Position numbers and translations under genes: made by a program. Shown here in pieces: positions 1 to 8,106 of a stretch of DNA of 36,477 nt. Each line of letters opens with the position of its first letter. Position 1 is the stretch's first letter. Source of the DNA: Sinorhizobium terangae (GTDB taxonomy: Bacteria > Pseudomonadota > Alphaproteobacteria > Rhizobiales > Rhizobiaceae); NCBI RefSeq assembly GCF_009601505.1, contig NZ_WITC01000081.1, positions 1 through 36,477 of the forward strand, read 5' to 3'. The notes under the pieces are model-generated. The model was not told the origin of the DNA and did no database searches. It worked only from the letters and a program-made list of their open reading frames with translations.

Positions 1-107
1 CAACCCTCCCCACAAGGGGGAGGGAGTGCGTTCCCGTATGCCGCACTTGCCGTGTGTCACCTTCTCCCCGCCTGCGGGGAGAAGGTGCCGGCAGGCGGAT
101 GAGGGGC
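1..107. repeat. RIME-like palindromic intergenic repeat (copy 1)
   Basis: Two inverted repeats occupy the 5' flank of the first gene. One has arms CCCTCCCC/GGGGAGGG around positions 4-24; the other has arms CTTCTCCCC/GGGGAGAAG around 61-84. The tail GTGCCGGCAGGCGGATGAGG (86-105) recurs almost unchanged at about 13.03, 19.06 and 27.84 kb. This layout resembles the RIME elements of rhizobia; the family name is from memory. The repeat ends about 20 bp before the start codon at 127, so the operon promoter and the expected binding-protein gene must lie upstream of the window. Confidence 0.75.
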
Positions 108-126
108 TAAGACCCGGAGCATCCCT

Positions 127-1125
127 ATGACCACCGCCGTCCTCTTCGACAACGTTTCCCGCCATTTCGGCGCCGTCCGTGCCGTCGATCGCGTGAACCT
201 CGACATCGCCGAGGGCGAATTCTTCGCCATGCTCGGGCCCTCGGGCTCAGGAAAGACCACCTGCCTCAGATTGATGGCCGGCTTCGAGCAGCCGACCGGC
301 GGCCACATCGAAATTTTCGGCGAGACGGCCGAAGGCGTGCCGCCCTACCGGCGCAGCGTCAACACCGTGTTCCAGGATTACGCGCTCTTTCCGCATCTCT
401 CGATCCTCGACAATGTCGCCTATGGCCTGATGGTCAAGGGCGCCGGCCGTGAGGAACGCCGCAAGGCCGCCGAGGATGCGCTCGCCATGGTCAAGCTGCC
501 GGGCTACGGCACGCGCCGCCCCGGCCAGCTTTCCGGCGGCCAGCGCCAGCGCGTGGCCCTTGCCCGCGCGCTCGTCAACAAGCCGAAGGTGCTGCTCCTC
601 GACGAGCCGCTTGGAGCACTCGACCTGAAGCTCCGCGAACAGATGCAGGAAGAACTGAAGAGCCTGCAGAAATCGCTCGGCATCACCTTCGTCTTCGTCA
701 CCCACGACCAGGGCGAGGCGTTGTCGATGGCCGACCGCATCGCGGTCTTCAATGAGGGCCGGATCCAGCAGCTCGGCAGACCGGAAGAGGTCTACAACCA
801 ACCGAAGACCCGCTTCGTCGCCGATTTCGTCGGCTCGTCCAACGTCCTCTCGACCAAGCTCTGTCAGAGGCTGGGCGTAAAGGCATCCTTCGCCAGCCTC
901 CGCCCGGAGGCGATCGCGCTCGCGGCCCCGGGCAACGGCGCTCTGAGCCTCGCCGGCACCGTCGCCGGCCAAAGCTTTCTCGGTGCGACCAACCGCGTCG
1001 TCGTCGATGTCGACGGCGCGCGTATCGCCGTTGCATCACCTGCTGCACAAGCGGTACCGGCGATCGGCAGCCCGGTTACGATCAGCTTCGCCGTACGCGA
1101 CCTTCACCCGATGGAGGACGCATGA
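127..1125 (+). CDS. ABC transporter ATP-binding protein, polyamine type (PotA/YdcT family)
   Basis: Cytoplasmic ATPase subunit of an importer, 332 residues. Walker A GPSGSGKT is at residues 37-44, the Q-loop glutamine at about 83 in FQDYALFPH, the signature LSGGQ at 135-139, Walker B VLLLDE at 155-160 and the switch histidine at about 193. A TOBE-like region follows residue 230, as in the spermidine/putrescine and Fe(III) importer ATPases. The length is close to E. coli YdcT. GGAG lies 7 bases before the ATG. Its stop overlaps the next start (ATGA), so it is translationally coupled to the permease gene. The patD gene downstream makes a polyamine or gamma-aminobutyraldehyde-yielding substrate likely; the substrate itself is inference. 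Confidence 0.92.
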   Translation: MTTAVLFDNVSRHFGAVRAVDRVNLDIAEGEFFAMLGPSGSGKTTCLRLMAGFEQPTGGHIEIFGETAEGVPPYRRSVNTVFQDYALFPHLSILDNVAYGLMVKGAGREERRKAAEDALAMVKLPGYGTRRPGQLSGGQRQRVALARALVNKPKVLLLDEPLGALDLKLREQMQEELKSLQKSLGITFVFVTHDQGEALSMADRIAVFNEGRIQQLGRPEEVYNQPKTRFVADFVGSSNVLSTKLCQRLGVKASFASLRPEAIALAAPGNGALSLAGTVAGQSFLGATNRVVVDVDGARIAVASPAAQAVPAIGSPVTISFAVRDLHPMEDA

Positions 1126-2072
1126 CCATCGTCGCCGAAAGCATCATCCTTCCGGAACGCCGCAGCACCGCCGGCCGTCTCTCGGACTTCTTCTGGAGGC
1201 ACCCGCATGTGCTTCTCGCGGTACTGCTAGGGCCGCCGCTCCTCTGGCTCGGCGTCGTCTATCTCGGGTCGCTCTTCGCACTTCTACTGCAGAGCTTCTT
1301 CTCGATCGACGATTTCTCCGGTCTCATCAACTACGAGTTCACGCTCGCCACCTATCGCCAGCTTTTGAGCGAAACCAATCTCGACATCATCATCCGTACC
1401 GTCACGATGGCGGCGGTGGTAACGCTCGTCTCCGCGCTGATTGCCTTCCCGATCGCCTATTACGCGGCCCGCTACGCGCGCGGAAAATGGAAGGTGCTGT
1501 TCTATCTCGGCGTCATGCTGCCGCTCTGGTCGAGCTATCTCGTCAAGATTTACGCGTGGAAGCTGATCCTCGCCAAGGAGGGCATTCTTACCTGGATTTT
1601 CGAGAAGCTGAACCTGCTCTGGCTGCTCGATGCGTGGCTCGCGCTTCCGGTCGTTGGCGGCAATTCGCTGTCGGTCAGCTACACCGGCACCTTCATCGTC
1701 TTCGTCTATGTCTGGATGCCGTTCATGATCCTGCCGATCCAGGCAGCGCTGGAGCGGGTACCGTCAAACCTGATCGAAGCTTCGTCCGACCTCGGCGGCA
1801 CGCCGGCTCAGACCTTCCGCTACGTGCTCTTCCCGCTGGCGCTGCCGGGCATCGTCGCCGGATCGATCTTCACCTTCTCGCTGACGCTCGGCGACTACAT
1901 CATTCCGCAGATCATCGGCTCATCGCGGCTCTTCATCGGCCAGGCGGTCTATGCCCAGCAGGGCACCGCCGGCAACATTCCGCTCGCCGCCGCCTTCACG
2001 GTCGTGCCGATCGTCATCATGGGCCTCTATCTCTGGATGGCCAAACGCATGGGGGCCTTCGATGCGCTCTGA
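1122..2072 (+). CDS. ABC transporter permease, PotB/YdcU type
   Basis: Inner-membrane permease of 316 residues with about six hydrophobic segments, the first near residues 28-60. The cytoplasmic EAA loop that docks on the ATPase is visible as [16 protein letters not shown] near residue 220, followed by [14 protein letters not shown]. It starts in a 4-bp ATGA overlap with the ATPase gene and overlaps the next permease start by 11 bp. This tight packing is typical of PotABCD-like operons. It would form a heterodimer with the next gene product. Substrate not determinable from sequence; polyamine-type by family and context. Confidence 0.9.
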   Translation: MTIVAESIILPERRSTAGRLSDFFWRHPHVLLAVLLGPPLLWLGVVYLGSLFALLLQSFFSIDDFSGLINYEFTLATYRQLLSETNLDIIIRTVTMAAVVTLVSALIAFPIAYYAARYARGKWKVLFYLGVMLPLWSSYLVKIYAWKLILAKEGILTWIFEKLNLLWLLDAWLALPVVGGNSLSVSYTGTFIVFVYVWMPFMILPIQAALERVPSNLIEASSDLGGTPAQTFRYVLFPLALPGIVAGSIFTFSLTLGDYIIPQIIGSSRLFIGQAVYAQQGTAGNIPLAAAFTVVPIVIMGLYLWMAKRMGAFDAL

Positions 2073-2877
2073 AAAATCGAATCGCGCCCCCCTGAGCCTG
2101 AAGATCGCGGCAGCAGTCGGCCTCGCCTTCATGCATCTGCCGATCCTGCTGATCTTCCTCTACGCTTTCACGACGGAGGAGAAGAGCTACCAGTTCCCGC
2201 CGCCCGGCCTGACGACGCAGTGGTTCGGTGTCGCATGGGACCGGCCGGACGTCTGGGCGGCGCTGGCACTCTCGGTCAAGGTTGCCTCGATCGCAACAGC
2301 CACGGCCCTGCTGCTCGGCACGCTCTGTGCCGCCGCTGTTAGCCAGACCCGCTTCTTCGGCCGCGAGACGATCTCACTGCTTGTCATCCTGCCGATCGCG
2401 CTCCCCGGCATCATCACCGGCATCGCGCTGCGCTCGGCCTTCTCGATGGCGGACATCCCGTTTTCCTTCTGGACCATCGTTCTCGGCCACGCGACCTTCT
2501 GTATCGTCGTCGTCTACAACAATGCGGTCGCCCGCTTCCGGCGCATTTCCGGCTCGCTGATCGAGGCATCGATGGATCTCGGCGCCGACGGCTTCCAGAC
2601 GTTCCGCTACGTGATCCTGCCGAACATCGGCACGGCGTTGCTTGCCGGCGGCATGCTCGCCTTCGCGCTTTCTTTCGACGAGGTGATCGTCACGACCTTC
2701 ACTGCCGGGCAGCAATCGACCCTGCCGATCTGGATGCTGGAGGAGTTGATCCGTCCGCGTCAGCGTCCGGTGACCAACGTCGTCGCCATGATCGTGGTCG
2801 TAGTCACTTTCCTGCCGATCCTCGGCGCCTATTACCTGACGCGCGACGGCGACCAGATCGCCGGCGCCGGCAAATGA
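2062..2877 (+). CDS. ABC transporter permease, PotC/YdcV type
   Basis: Second permease, 271 residues from the ATG at 2062 (start sequence [13 protein letters not shown]). The reading frame is open further upstream, but that extension would overlap the first permease by more than 100 bp and encodes an arginine- and proline-rich stretch unlike the family, so I reject it. Hydrophobic segments begin at about residue 14. The EAA loop [16 protein letters not shown] is followed by [15 protein letters not shown] and then [12 protein letters not shown], a signature seen in PotC-type subunits. It partners the preceding permease. The aldehyde dehydrogenase gene begins 25 bp after its stop. Confidence 0.9.
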   Translation: MRSEKSNRAPLSLKIAAAVGLAFMHLPILLIFLYAFTTEEKSYQFPPPGLTTQWFGVAWDRPDVWAALALSVKVASIATATALLLGTLCAAAVSQTRFFGRETISLLVILPIALPGIITGIALRSAFSMADIPFSFWTIVLGHATFCIVVVYNNAVARFRRISGSLIEASMDLGADGFQTFRYVILPNIGTALLAGGMLAFALSFDEVIVTTFTAGQQSTLPIWMLEELIRPRQRPVTNVVAMIVVVVTFLPILGAYYLTRDGDQIAGAGK

Positions 2878-2902
2878 CATCGAACATAAAGGGAGAACAG
2901 AT

Positions 2903-4330
2903 ATGGACACCCAACTCTTGATCGGATCGCGCTTCGAAGCCGGGACCGAGGTCGAGGAGCACATCCTGAATCCAAGGACGGGCGCCAAGATCATCGATGT
3001 CGCGGAGGCTTCCCATGCGCAACTCGATGTCGCCGTCGATGCGGCCGAGCGCGCCTTCGTCGCGTGGTCGCAGACGACGCCCGCCGAGCGCTCGAACTAT
3101 CTCCTGAAGATCGCCGACACGATCGAGAAGAACGCCGACGGCTTCGCCGCGCTGGAAGCGCTGAACTGCGGCAAGCCGATCAATGCGGTGAAGAACGACG
3201 AACTGCCGGCGATCATCGACTGCTGGCGCTTCTTCGCCGGCGCGGTGCGCAACCTGCACGCCCCGACGGCGGGTGAATATCTGCCGGGGCATACCTCGAT
3301 GATTCGCCGCGATCCGATCGGCATCGTCGGCTCGATCGCGCCCTGGAACTACCCGCTGATGATGATGGCCTGGAAGCTCGCGCCCGCGATCGGCGGCGGC
3401 AACACGGTGGTCTTCAAGCCTTCGGAACAGACGCCGCTGACGGCGCTGAAGCTCGCGCGGCTGCTCGCGGAGATCCTGCCCGAAGGCGTCGTCAACGTCG
3501 TTACCGGCCGCGGAGAAACCGTCGGCAATACGCTCATCAACCATCCGAAGATCGCCATGGTCTCGATCACCGGCGATATCGCGACCGGCAAAAAGGTGCT
3601 CGCCGCCGCCGCCAAGACGGTGAAGCGCACCCATCTCGAGCTTGGCGGGAAGGCGCCGGTCATCGTCTATGACGACGCAGATCTGGAAGCGGTGGTGAAC
3701 GGCATCCGTACCTTCGGCTACTACAATGCCGGCCAGGATTGCACCGCCGCCTGCCGCATCTATGCCGAGGCCGGCATCTACGAGAAGCTCGTTGCCGACC
3801 TGACGTCCGCCGTCTCGACGATCCGCTACAACCTCGATGACGACACCGAAAACGAGATCGGCCCGCTGATCTCCAAGCGGCAGCGGGACCGTGTCGCAAG
3901 CTTCGTCGAACGGGCGGCGGACCAGAAGCACATCGAGATCACAACCGGTGGCGCTCCGGGCAGCAAGGACGGCTTCTTCTTCAAGCCGACTGTCGTCGCC
4001 GGCGCCACGCAAGCAGACGAGATCGTGCGCCGCGAAGTGTTCGGGCCGGTGGTCTCCGTCACCCGCTTCATCGGCAGCGATGATGCCGTCGCCTGGGCGA
4101 ACGACAGCGACTACGGCCTCGCGTCCTCCGTTTGGACGAAGGACATCACCAAGGCGATGCGGGCGGCGTCCCGCCTGCAATACGGCTGTACCTGGATCAA
4201 CACGCATTTCATGCTGACCAACGAGATGCCACATGGCGGCGTCAAGCAATCCGGCTACGGCAAGGACATGTCGGTCTATGCGCTCGAGGACTACACGGCC
4301 GTTCGCCACATCATGATCAATCATGGCTAA
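2903..4330 (+). CDS. patD: gamma-aminobutyraldehyde dehydrogenase (PatD/YdcW)
   Basis: NAD-dependent aldehyde dehydrogenase of 475 residues that oxidises 4-aminobutanal to GABA in putrescine breakdown. The catalytic cysteine is Cys280 in [11 protein letters not shown] and the general base is Glu246 in LELGGKAP; the 34-residue spacing is that of the ALDH superfamily. Several stretches match E. coli PatD as I remember it almost word for word, for example [28 protein letters not shown] and LASSVWTKD. Rhizobial copies are often labelled betaine aldehyde dehydrogenase, but the PatD-like signature favours gamma-aminobutyraldehyde. An AGGGAGAA ribosome site precedes the ATG. The order ATPase-permease-permease-patD matches the ydcTUV-ydcW operon. 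Confidence 0.92.
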   Translation: MDTQLLIGSRFEAGTEVEEHILNPRTGAKIIDVAEASHAQLDVAVDAAERAFVAWSQTTPAERSNYLLKIADTIEKNADGFAALEALNCGKPINAVKNDELPAIIDCWRFFAGAVRNLHAPTAGEYLPGHTSMIRRDPIGIVGSIAPWNYPLMMMAWKLAPAIGGGNTVVFKPSEQTPLTALKLARLLAEILPEGVVNVVTGRGETVGNTLINHPKIAMVSITGDIATGKKVLAAAAKTVKRTHLELGGKAPVIVYDDADLEAVVNGIRTFGYYNAGQDCTAACRIYAEAGIYEKLVADLTSAVSTIRYNLDDDTENEIGPLISKRQRDRVASFVERAADQKHIEITTGGAPGSKDGFFFKPTVVAGATQADEIVRREVFGPVVSVTRFIGSDDAVAWANDSDYGLASSVWTKDITKAMRAASRLQYGCTWINTHFMLTNEMPHGGVKQSGYGKDMSVYALEDYTAVRHIMINHG

Positions 4331-4345
4331 TGGGAGGATGCCATC

Positions 4346-4837
4346 ATGTATCGCCGTCAACTACTCGCCGCCGCCGGCGCGCTAGGCCTGAGCACCCTTC
4401 TCTCTTCAACGCCGGCCTTCGCGGCTGATGATGCTCCGACTGTGGTTGCGGCCTATCTTGCCGCGTGGAACGCCCATGACTCGAGCAAGGCCGCGTCCTA
4501 CTTCGCCGACGATGTCACCTATTACGATGCTTCCGTCGGCAAGCCCGTGAACGGCAAGGATGCCGCCAAAATTGGCGTCATCGACAATTTCCTGAATGCC
4601 GTTCCCGACGCCGTCTGGACCATGAAGGGCGACCCGATCGCCGCCAGCGACAAGGTGTCGTTCGAGTGGGAATTCTCGGGCACCAATTCGGGCGCCTGGG
4701 CCGACGGCACCGCCGCCACCAACAAGACGTTCAAGATTACCGGAGCCTCGGTCTTTACCGTCAAGGACGGCAAGATTTCCACGCAGAGCGACTATTACGA
4801 CGCGCTCGGCTTCTACAAGCAGCTCGGGTTGATCTAG
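4346..4837 (+). CDS. exported SnoaL/NTF2-like protein
   Basis: 163 residues. It begins with a Sec-type signal peptide (YRRQLLAAAGALGLSTLLSS, likely cleaved after AFA near residue 26). The mature part fits the SnoaL-like/NTF2 cone fold: AYLAAWNAHDSSKAASYFADDVTYYD near the start, then alternating strands such as DKVSFEWEFSGTNSG and FKITGASVFTVKDGKI, ending in DYYDALGFYKQLGLI as in ester-cyclase-like proteins. It starts 15 bp after patD with GGGAGG upstream, so it is most likely the last gene of the transport/patD operon. The role is unknown. Family members bind or isomerise small molecules; export to the periplasm suggests a ligand-handling role beside the importer, which is inference. Confidence 0.8.
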   Translation: MYRRQLLAAAGALGLSTLLSSTPAFAADDAPTVVAAYLAAWNAHDSSKAASYFADDVTYYDASVGKPVNGKDAAKIGVIDNFLNAVPDAVWTMKGDPIAASDKVSFEWEFSGTNSGAWADGTAATNKTFKITGASVFTVKDGKISTQSDYYDALGFYKQLGLI

Positions 4838-4887
4838 CCGCCCGCCGGCGCGGTTAGCGCCCGCCCCGACTTCAAGTCGCATCGGCA

Positions 4888-4932
4888 AAACAAACCCTCC
4901 GGTCGATCCCACGTCGACCGGAGGGTTTGTTT
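4888..4932. terminator. long-stem, probably bidirectional terminator
   Basis: A perfect 19-bp inverted repeat (4888-4906 with 4914-4932) with a 7-base loop TCCCACG. The outer end is A-rich on the left and T-rich on the right (GTTTGTTT), giving a T-tract after the hairpin on the plus strand and a shorter one on the minus strand. It lies 50 bp after the SnoaL gene and closes the polyamine operon before the iron operon. Confidence 0.85.
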
Positions 4933-5016
4933 ATGCGCTTCCATGATGGACTGCGAACATAAACGCGCGGCACGCCGGGCGGAGCAATTGTTGCAAATTT
5001 CCCACAAATCCTAAAA

Positions 5017-5035
5017 CATGAGTCTTAGACTCATG
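5017..5035. promoter_or_regulatory. iron-responsive operator (RirA-type IRO box) 1
   Basis: Perfect inverted repeat CATGAGTC-TTA-GACTCATG. It contains TGA-N9-TCA (TGA at 5019-5021, TCA at 5031-5033), the core of the IRO motif recognised by RirA in rhizobia. It lies about 80 bp before the receptor start. RirA binding is inferred from the motif and the iron-uptake genes downstream. Confidence 0.78.
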
Positions 5036-5060
5036 AAAAGCCACTTGCATCGACATAAAT

Positions 5061-5078
5061 CATGAGTGAATAGCTCAT
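5061..5078. promoter_or_regulatory. iron-responsive operator (RirA-type IRO box) 2, overlapping a possible -10
   Basis: A second TGA-N9-TCA (TGA at 5063-5065, TCA at 5075-5077) inside CATGAGTGAATAGCTCAT, 44 bp downstream of box 1. A possible promoter TTGCAT (5045-5050), 17 bp, GAATAG (5068-5073) would place this box over the -10 element, consistent with repression when iron is plentiful. Confidence 0.68.
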
Positions 5079-5117
5079 CTTATAGAATTTCGCTTACCGA
5101 TCAGAAAGTTGCATCGC

Positions 5118-7346
5118 ATGCCCGCCACCAGAACCCTCTTGCTGCCGCTTGTCCGCGCCACCCTTGCCGGCACCTCCGCCCTCGCTCTCGTGGCAGCCGC
5201 CCATGCGCAGGAAGCACAGCAGGAGGACACGACGTCCAGCGGAGATTCGACCGCGCTCGAAACGCTGGTCGTCAACGGCGGAAGCGGCGGCGTCATCACC
5301 GCCGATGGTTACGTCGGCATCAGCAGCGCAACTGGAGCCAAGGTCGACACGCCCTTTCTTGAAACGCCGCAGTCGATCTCATCGGTAACGGAACAGCAGT
5401 TGAGGGATCGCAACCCGCAGACGCTGCTCGAGACGCTGGCTTATACGCCGGGCACCTGGGTGAACGCCTACGGCTTCGATCCCCGTTTCGACTCCTTCTA
5501 CGTTCGTGGCTTCGACGTCACTTATACCGGCGTTTTCCGTGACAATCTCCGCCAGCCCGCCGCAGGTTCCTCGCTCTTCAAGAATGAGCCATATGGGCTT
5601 GAGGGCGTTTCGATTCTGCGCGGCCCGTCTTCGGCACTCTATGGCGCGACCGGTGCCGGAGGTCTTTACAACCTCATTACCAAACGAGCTACAGAAGAGG
5701 CGGTGCGTGAGGTGCAGATTCAAGTGGGAACCCATGATCGCTATCAAGGGCAGTTCGACTTTTCCGGCCCGGTTAATGAAACAGATCCGGTTTACTATCG
5801 CCTCACTGGACTTCTACGCGATTCAAACACCGAACAGATCAGCGTGCCGGACGATCGCGCCTACATAGCACCCGCTTTCACCTGGAAGCCGGACGAAGAT
5901 ACGAAGCTGACCATCCTCGGCGAATATACCCGCACCAAGACCGGTGGTACGGCCGCCAATTACAACGATTTCTACTACGGGGGCTTCGGCTCCGTCACCG
6001 ACATCTTCCTCGGCGATCCGGCCTTCAACGATTCGATCCAGAACCAAGGTCGTATCGGTTACGAGTTCGAGCACAGTGTTAACGAAGCACTAACCTTCCG
6101 CCAAAACCTTCGTCTTTCTACGCTGCATATCGATGCGCAATACGTCTACGGATACGGCCCGTTCATCGTCGATCCACTCGATCCGGACAACCCCTACGAC
6201 GATGTTCTCGATCCGACTCGAATCGGTCGCATGGCCGGCGTTTTCGATGAACGCCTCACGTCGATGGTCGTTGACAACCAGTTGGAATCGAACTTCGCGA
6301 CCGGCATATTCGACCACACACTGCTTGCAGGAATCGACGTGGCGAAACTCCGCTACAAGGCACTCGGTGGCGAAGCCGAGATCACGCCCATTGTCCTGGC
6401 AGACCCGAACTTTGGGGCACCGATCGCAACGCCTGCTTTCACTTCCAACGACAAGCAGGACCAATGGCAGCTCGGCACATATCTGCAGGATCAGATTCGC
6501 TACGAAGCCTGGACGCTGACGGTCGGTGGCCGATATGACTGGGTTTGGACCGACAGCAGCATGACGGACCTGACCACGGATACCACAACGGACGTCTCGC
6601 AGAATGACAAGGCATTCTCCGGCCGCATCGGCCTAACCTACGAGACCGATTTCGGTCTCGCCCCCTACGCTAGCTACTCGACCGCTTTCTCTCCCAACGT
6701 CGGCATCAACGGGGAGACGAACCAACCGTTCAAACCGACAGAAAGCACGCAACAAGAAATCGGCGTCAAGTACCTCCTGTCCGACTACAATGTGCTGCTG
6801 ACTGCGGCGCTCTTCAACATCGACCAGGAGAATGGTGTCTTCTGGGAAGTCATCGGCACTAAGAACAGGCAGGTCCAGCGTGGTAAGCTTCGTTCGCGCG
6901 GCCTTGAGTTGGAAGCCACCACGAGCCTCGACAATGGTCTGTCGCTGACCGCGGCCTATAGCTACACCAATGTGAAAATCCTAGAAGGCGCCGCCGGAAC
7001 CGTCGGGAATCATGTTTCCAGCACACCCTTTCATCTCGCCTCGATCTGGGCGGACTACACGATGCCCGAGGACAGCGTCGCCGAGGGTCTCGGCTTCGGC
7101 TTTGGCGCCCGTTACATCGGCTCAAGTTATGGCGACGACTACAACACACTTAAGAACGATGCACGCGTGCTCTTCGATGCCTCCGTCCATTACGACTTCG
7201 CGGCGATCGACAAGAAGTATGAGGGGCTGCAATTGCAAGTGAACGCGACCAACCTCTTCGACCGCCGCGACATCACCTGCACATCGAACTATTGCTACCG
7301 CGACCAGGGCCGCACTGTTATCGGCTCGCTGCGTTACAACTGGTAG
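5118..7346 (+). CDS. fhuA2: TonB-dependent hydroxamate-siderophore receptor (FhuA2-like)
   Basis: Outer-membrane receptor of 742 residues from the ATG at 5118; a TTG three codons earlier is also possible. The signal peptide is cleaved after AHA near residue 30. The TonB box LETLVV is at about 47-52, the plug runs TPQSISSVTEQQLRDRNPQTLLETLAYTPG then YVRGFDV and ILRGPSSALYGATGAGGLYNLITKR, and a 22-strand barrel ends in the C-terminal signature NLFDRRDITC...GRTVIGSLRYNW. This layout is that of FhuA/FoxA-type ferric hydroxamate receptors. The gene order receptor-FhuF-binding protein matches the S. meliloti fhuA2-fhuF-fhuP cluster reported for ferrichrome/ferrioxamine use. Two IRO boxes upstream suggest iron repression. 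The exact siderophore is inferred. Confidence 0.9.
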   Translation: MPATRTLLLPLVRATLAGTSALALVAAAHAQEAQQEDTTSSGDSTALETLVVNGGSGGVITADGYVGISSATGAKVDTPFLETPQSISSVTEQQLRDRNPQTLLETLAYTPGTWVNAYGFDPRFDSFYVRGFDVTYTGVFRDNLRQPAAGSSLFKNEPYGLEGVSILRGPSSALYGATGAGGLYNLITKRATEEAVREVQIQVGTHDRYQGQFDFSGPVNETDPVYYRLTGLLRDSNTEQISVPDDRAYIAPAFTWKPDEDTKLTILGEYTRTKTGGTAANYNDFYYGGFGSVTDIFLGDPAFNDSIQNQGRIGYEFEHSVNEALTFRQNLRLSTLHIDAQYVYGYGPFIVDPLDPDNPYDDVLDPTRIGRMAGVFDERLTSMVVDNQLESNFATGIFDHTLLAGIDVAKLRYKALGGEAEITPIVLADPNFGAPIATPAFTSNDKQDQWQLGTYLQDQIRYEAWTLTVGGRYDWVWTDSSMTDLTTDTTTDVSQNDKAFSGRIGLTYETDFGLAPYASYSTAFSPNVGINGETNQPFKPTESTQQEIGVKYLLSDYNVLLTAALFNIDQENGVFWEVIGTKNRQVQRGKLRSRGLELEATTSLDNGLSLTAAYSYTNVKILEGAAGTVGNHVSSTPFHLASIWADYTMPEDSVAEGLGFGFGARYIGSSYGDDYNTLKNDARVLFDASVHYDFAAIDKKYEGLQLQVNATNLFDRRDITCTSNYCYRDQGRTVIGSLRYNW

Positions 7347-7350
7347 TGTC

Positions 7351-8106
7351 ATGGCAGCAAGCGGGCATGAAAGCATTGCGGAAGCCGGCGGGGCAAAGCT
7401 CCTGTCGGGGGCGTTTGCCGGCCCGCATGCCTGGTGTAACGAGAAGATGATGCTGGCGGAAGACCTTTCCGACGGCATCCCGCTCGCCACGTTCTTCGCC
7501 TCGGGCGCCTTCGAACGGGCGCTTTCGACCTATGCCGAGACGTCGAATGGCAGCGACCGGCGTGCTGTCGCCTCCATGTGGTCGCTCTATTATTTCTCCT
7601 GTCTCACAATCCCTTATGTCGTCGCCCGGGTGCTCGACCACCAAGCGCTGCCCGTCGCGTTCGACGCGATGACCGTGGCGCTGTCGGCCGACGGTCTCCC
7701 CCGCGCCTTCGGCGTCGCCACACCCGGCGACTGGCGGGAGGACGGCGAGAAAGAAATCTTCTCCGTCCTCGCTCCGTTGATGGAAGAACATCTCGCCAAA
7801 GTCGTCGGTCACCTGAAGGCTGTCGGCGGAATTTCACCCAAGCTCGCCTGGAACAATGCCGCAGTCTATATCGACTATGCGCTTCGAACGGCCGGAACCG
7901 AACCCTTGGGCGATCAAGCGGATGCCATAGTCGGCTGTCGCCTGATGCCGAACGGCGCGCCCAACCCCTTCTTCGATTGCCTGCGCCACGAAGAAGAGGA
8001 TGGCGCGCCCGTCTGCCGACGCAAGATCTGCTGCCTCAGATACCTTCTCCCCGGCATCCCGAGTTGCGGCAGTCTTTGCGCCCTTCCCAGCCAAAGGAAA
8101 CAATAA
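7351..8106 (+). CDS. fhuF: siderophore-iron reductase FhuF
   Basis: 251 residues, cytoplasmic. FhuF proteins reduce iron from ferric hydroxamates using an unusual [2Fe-2S] cluster held by C-terminal cysteines. Here they are Cys227, Cys228, Cys239 and Cys243 in ICCLRYLLPGIPSCGSLC, giving CC-x10-C-x3-C rather than the CC-x10-C-x2-C of E. coli FhuF as I remember it. A PNPFFDC segment and other family-like stretches precede it. The ATG is 4 bp after the receptor stop and the TAA is followed directly by the next start, so it is co-transcribed with both neighbours. The receptor and binding protein on either side support the function. Confidence 0.88.
   Translation: MAASGHESIAEAGGAKLLSGAFAGPHAWCNEKMMLAEDLSDGIPLATFFASGAFERALSTYAETSNGSDRRAVASMWSLYYFSCLTIPYVVARVLDHQALPVAFDAMTVALSADGLPRAFGVATPGDWREDGEKEIFSVLAPLMEEHLAKVVGHLKAVGGISPKLAWNNAAVYIDYALRTAGTEPLGDQADAIVGCRLMPNGAPNPFFDCLRHEEEDGAPVCRRKICCLRYLLPGIPSCGSLCALPSQRKQ

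Noticed and set aside
983..2095. Plus-strand frame overlapping the ATPase and first permease genes
   Set aside because: Arg/His-rich translation in the wrong frame; the ATPase and permease are unambiguous.
2804..4360. Long open frame (518 codons) on the minus strand opposite patD
   Set aside because: Antisense to a very well supported dehydrogenase; Arg/Asp/His-rich shadow typical of high-GC DNA, with no recognisable domain.
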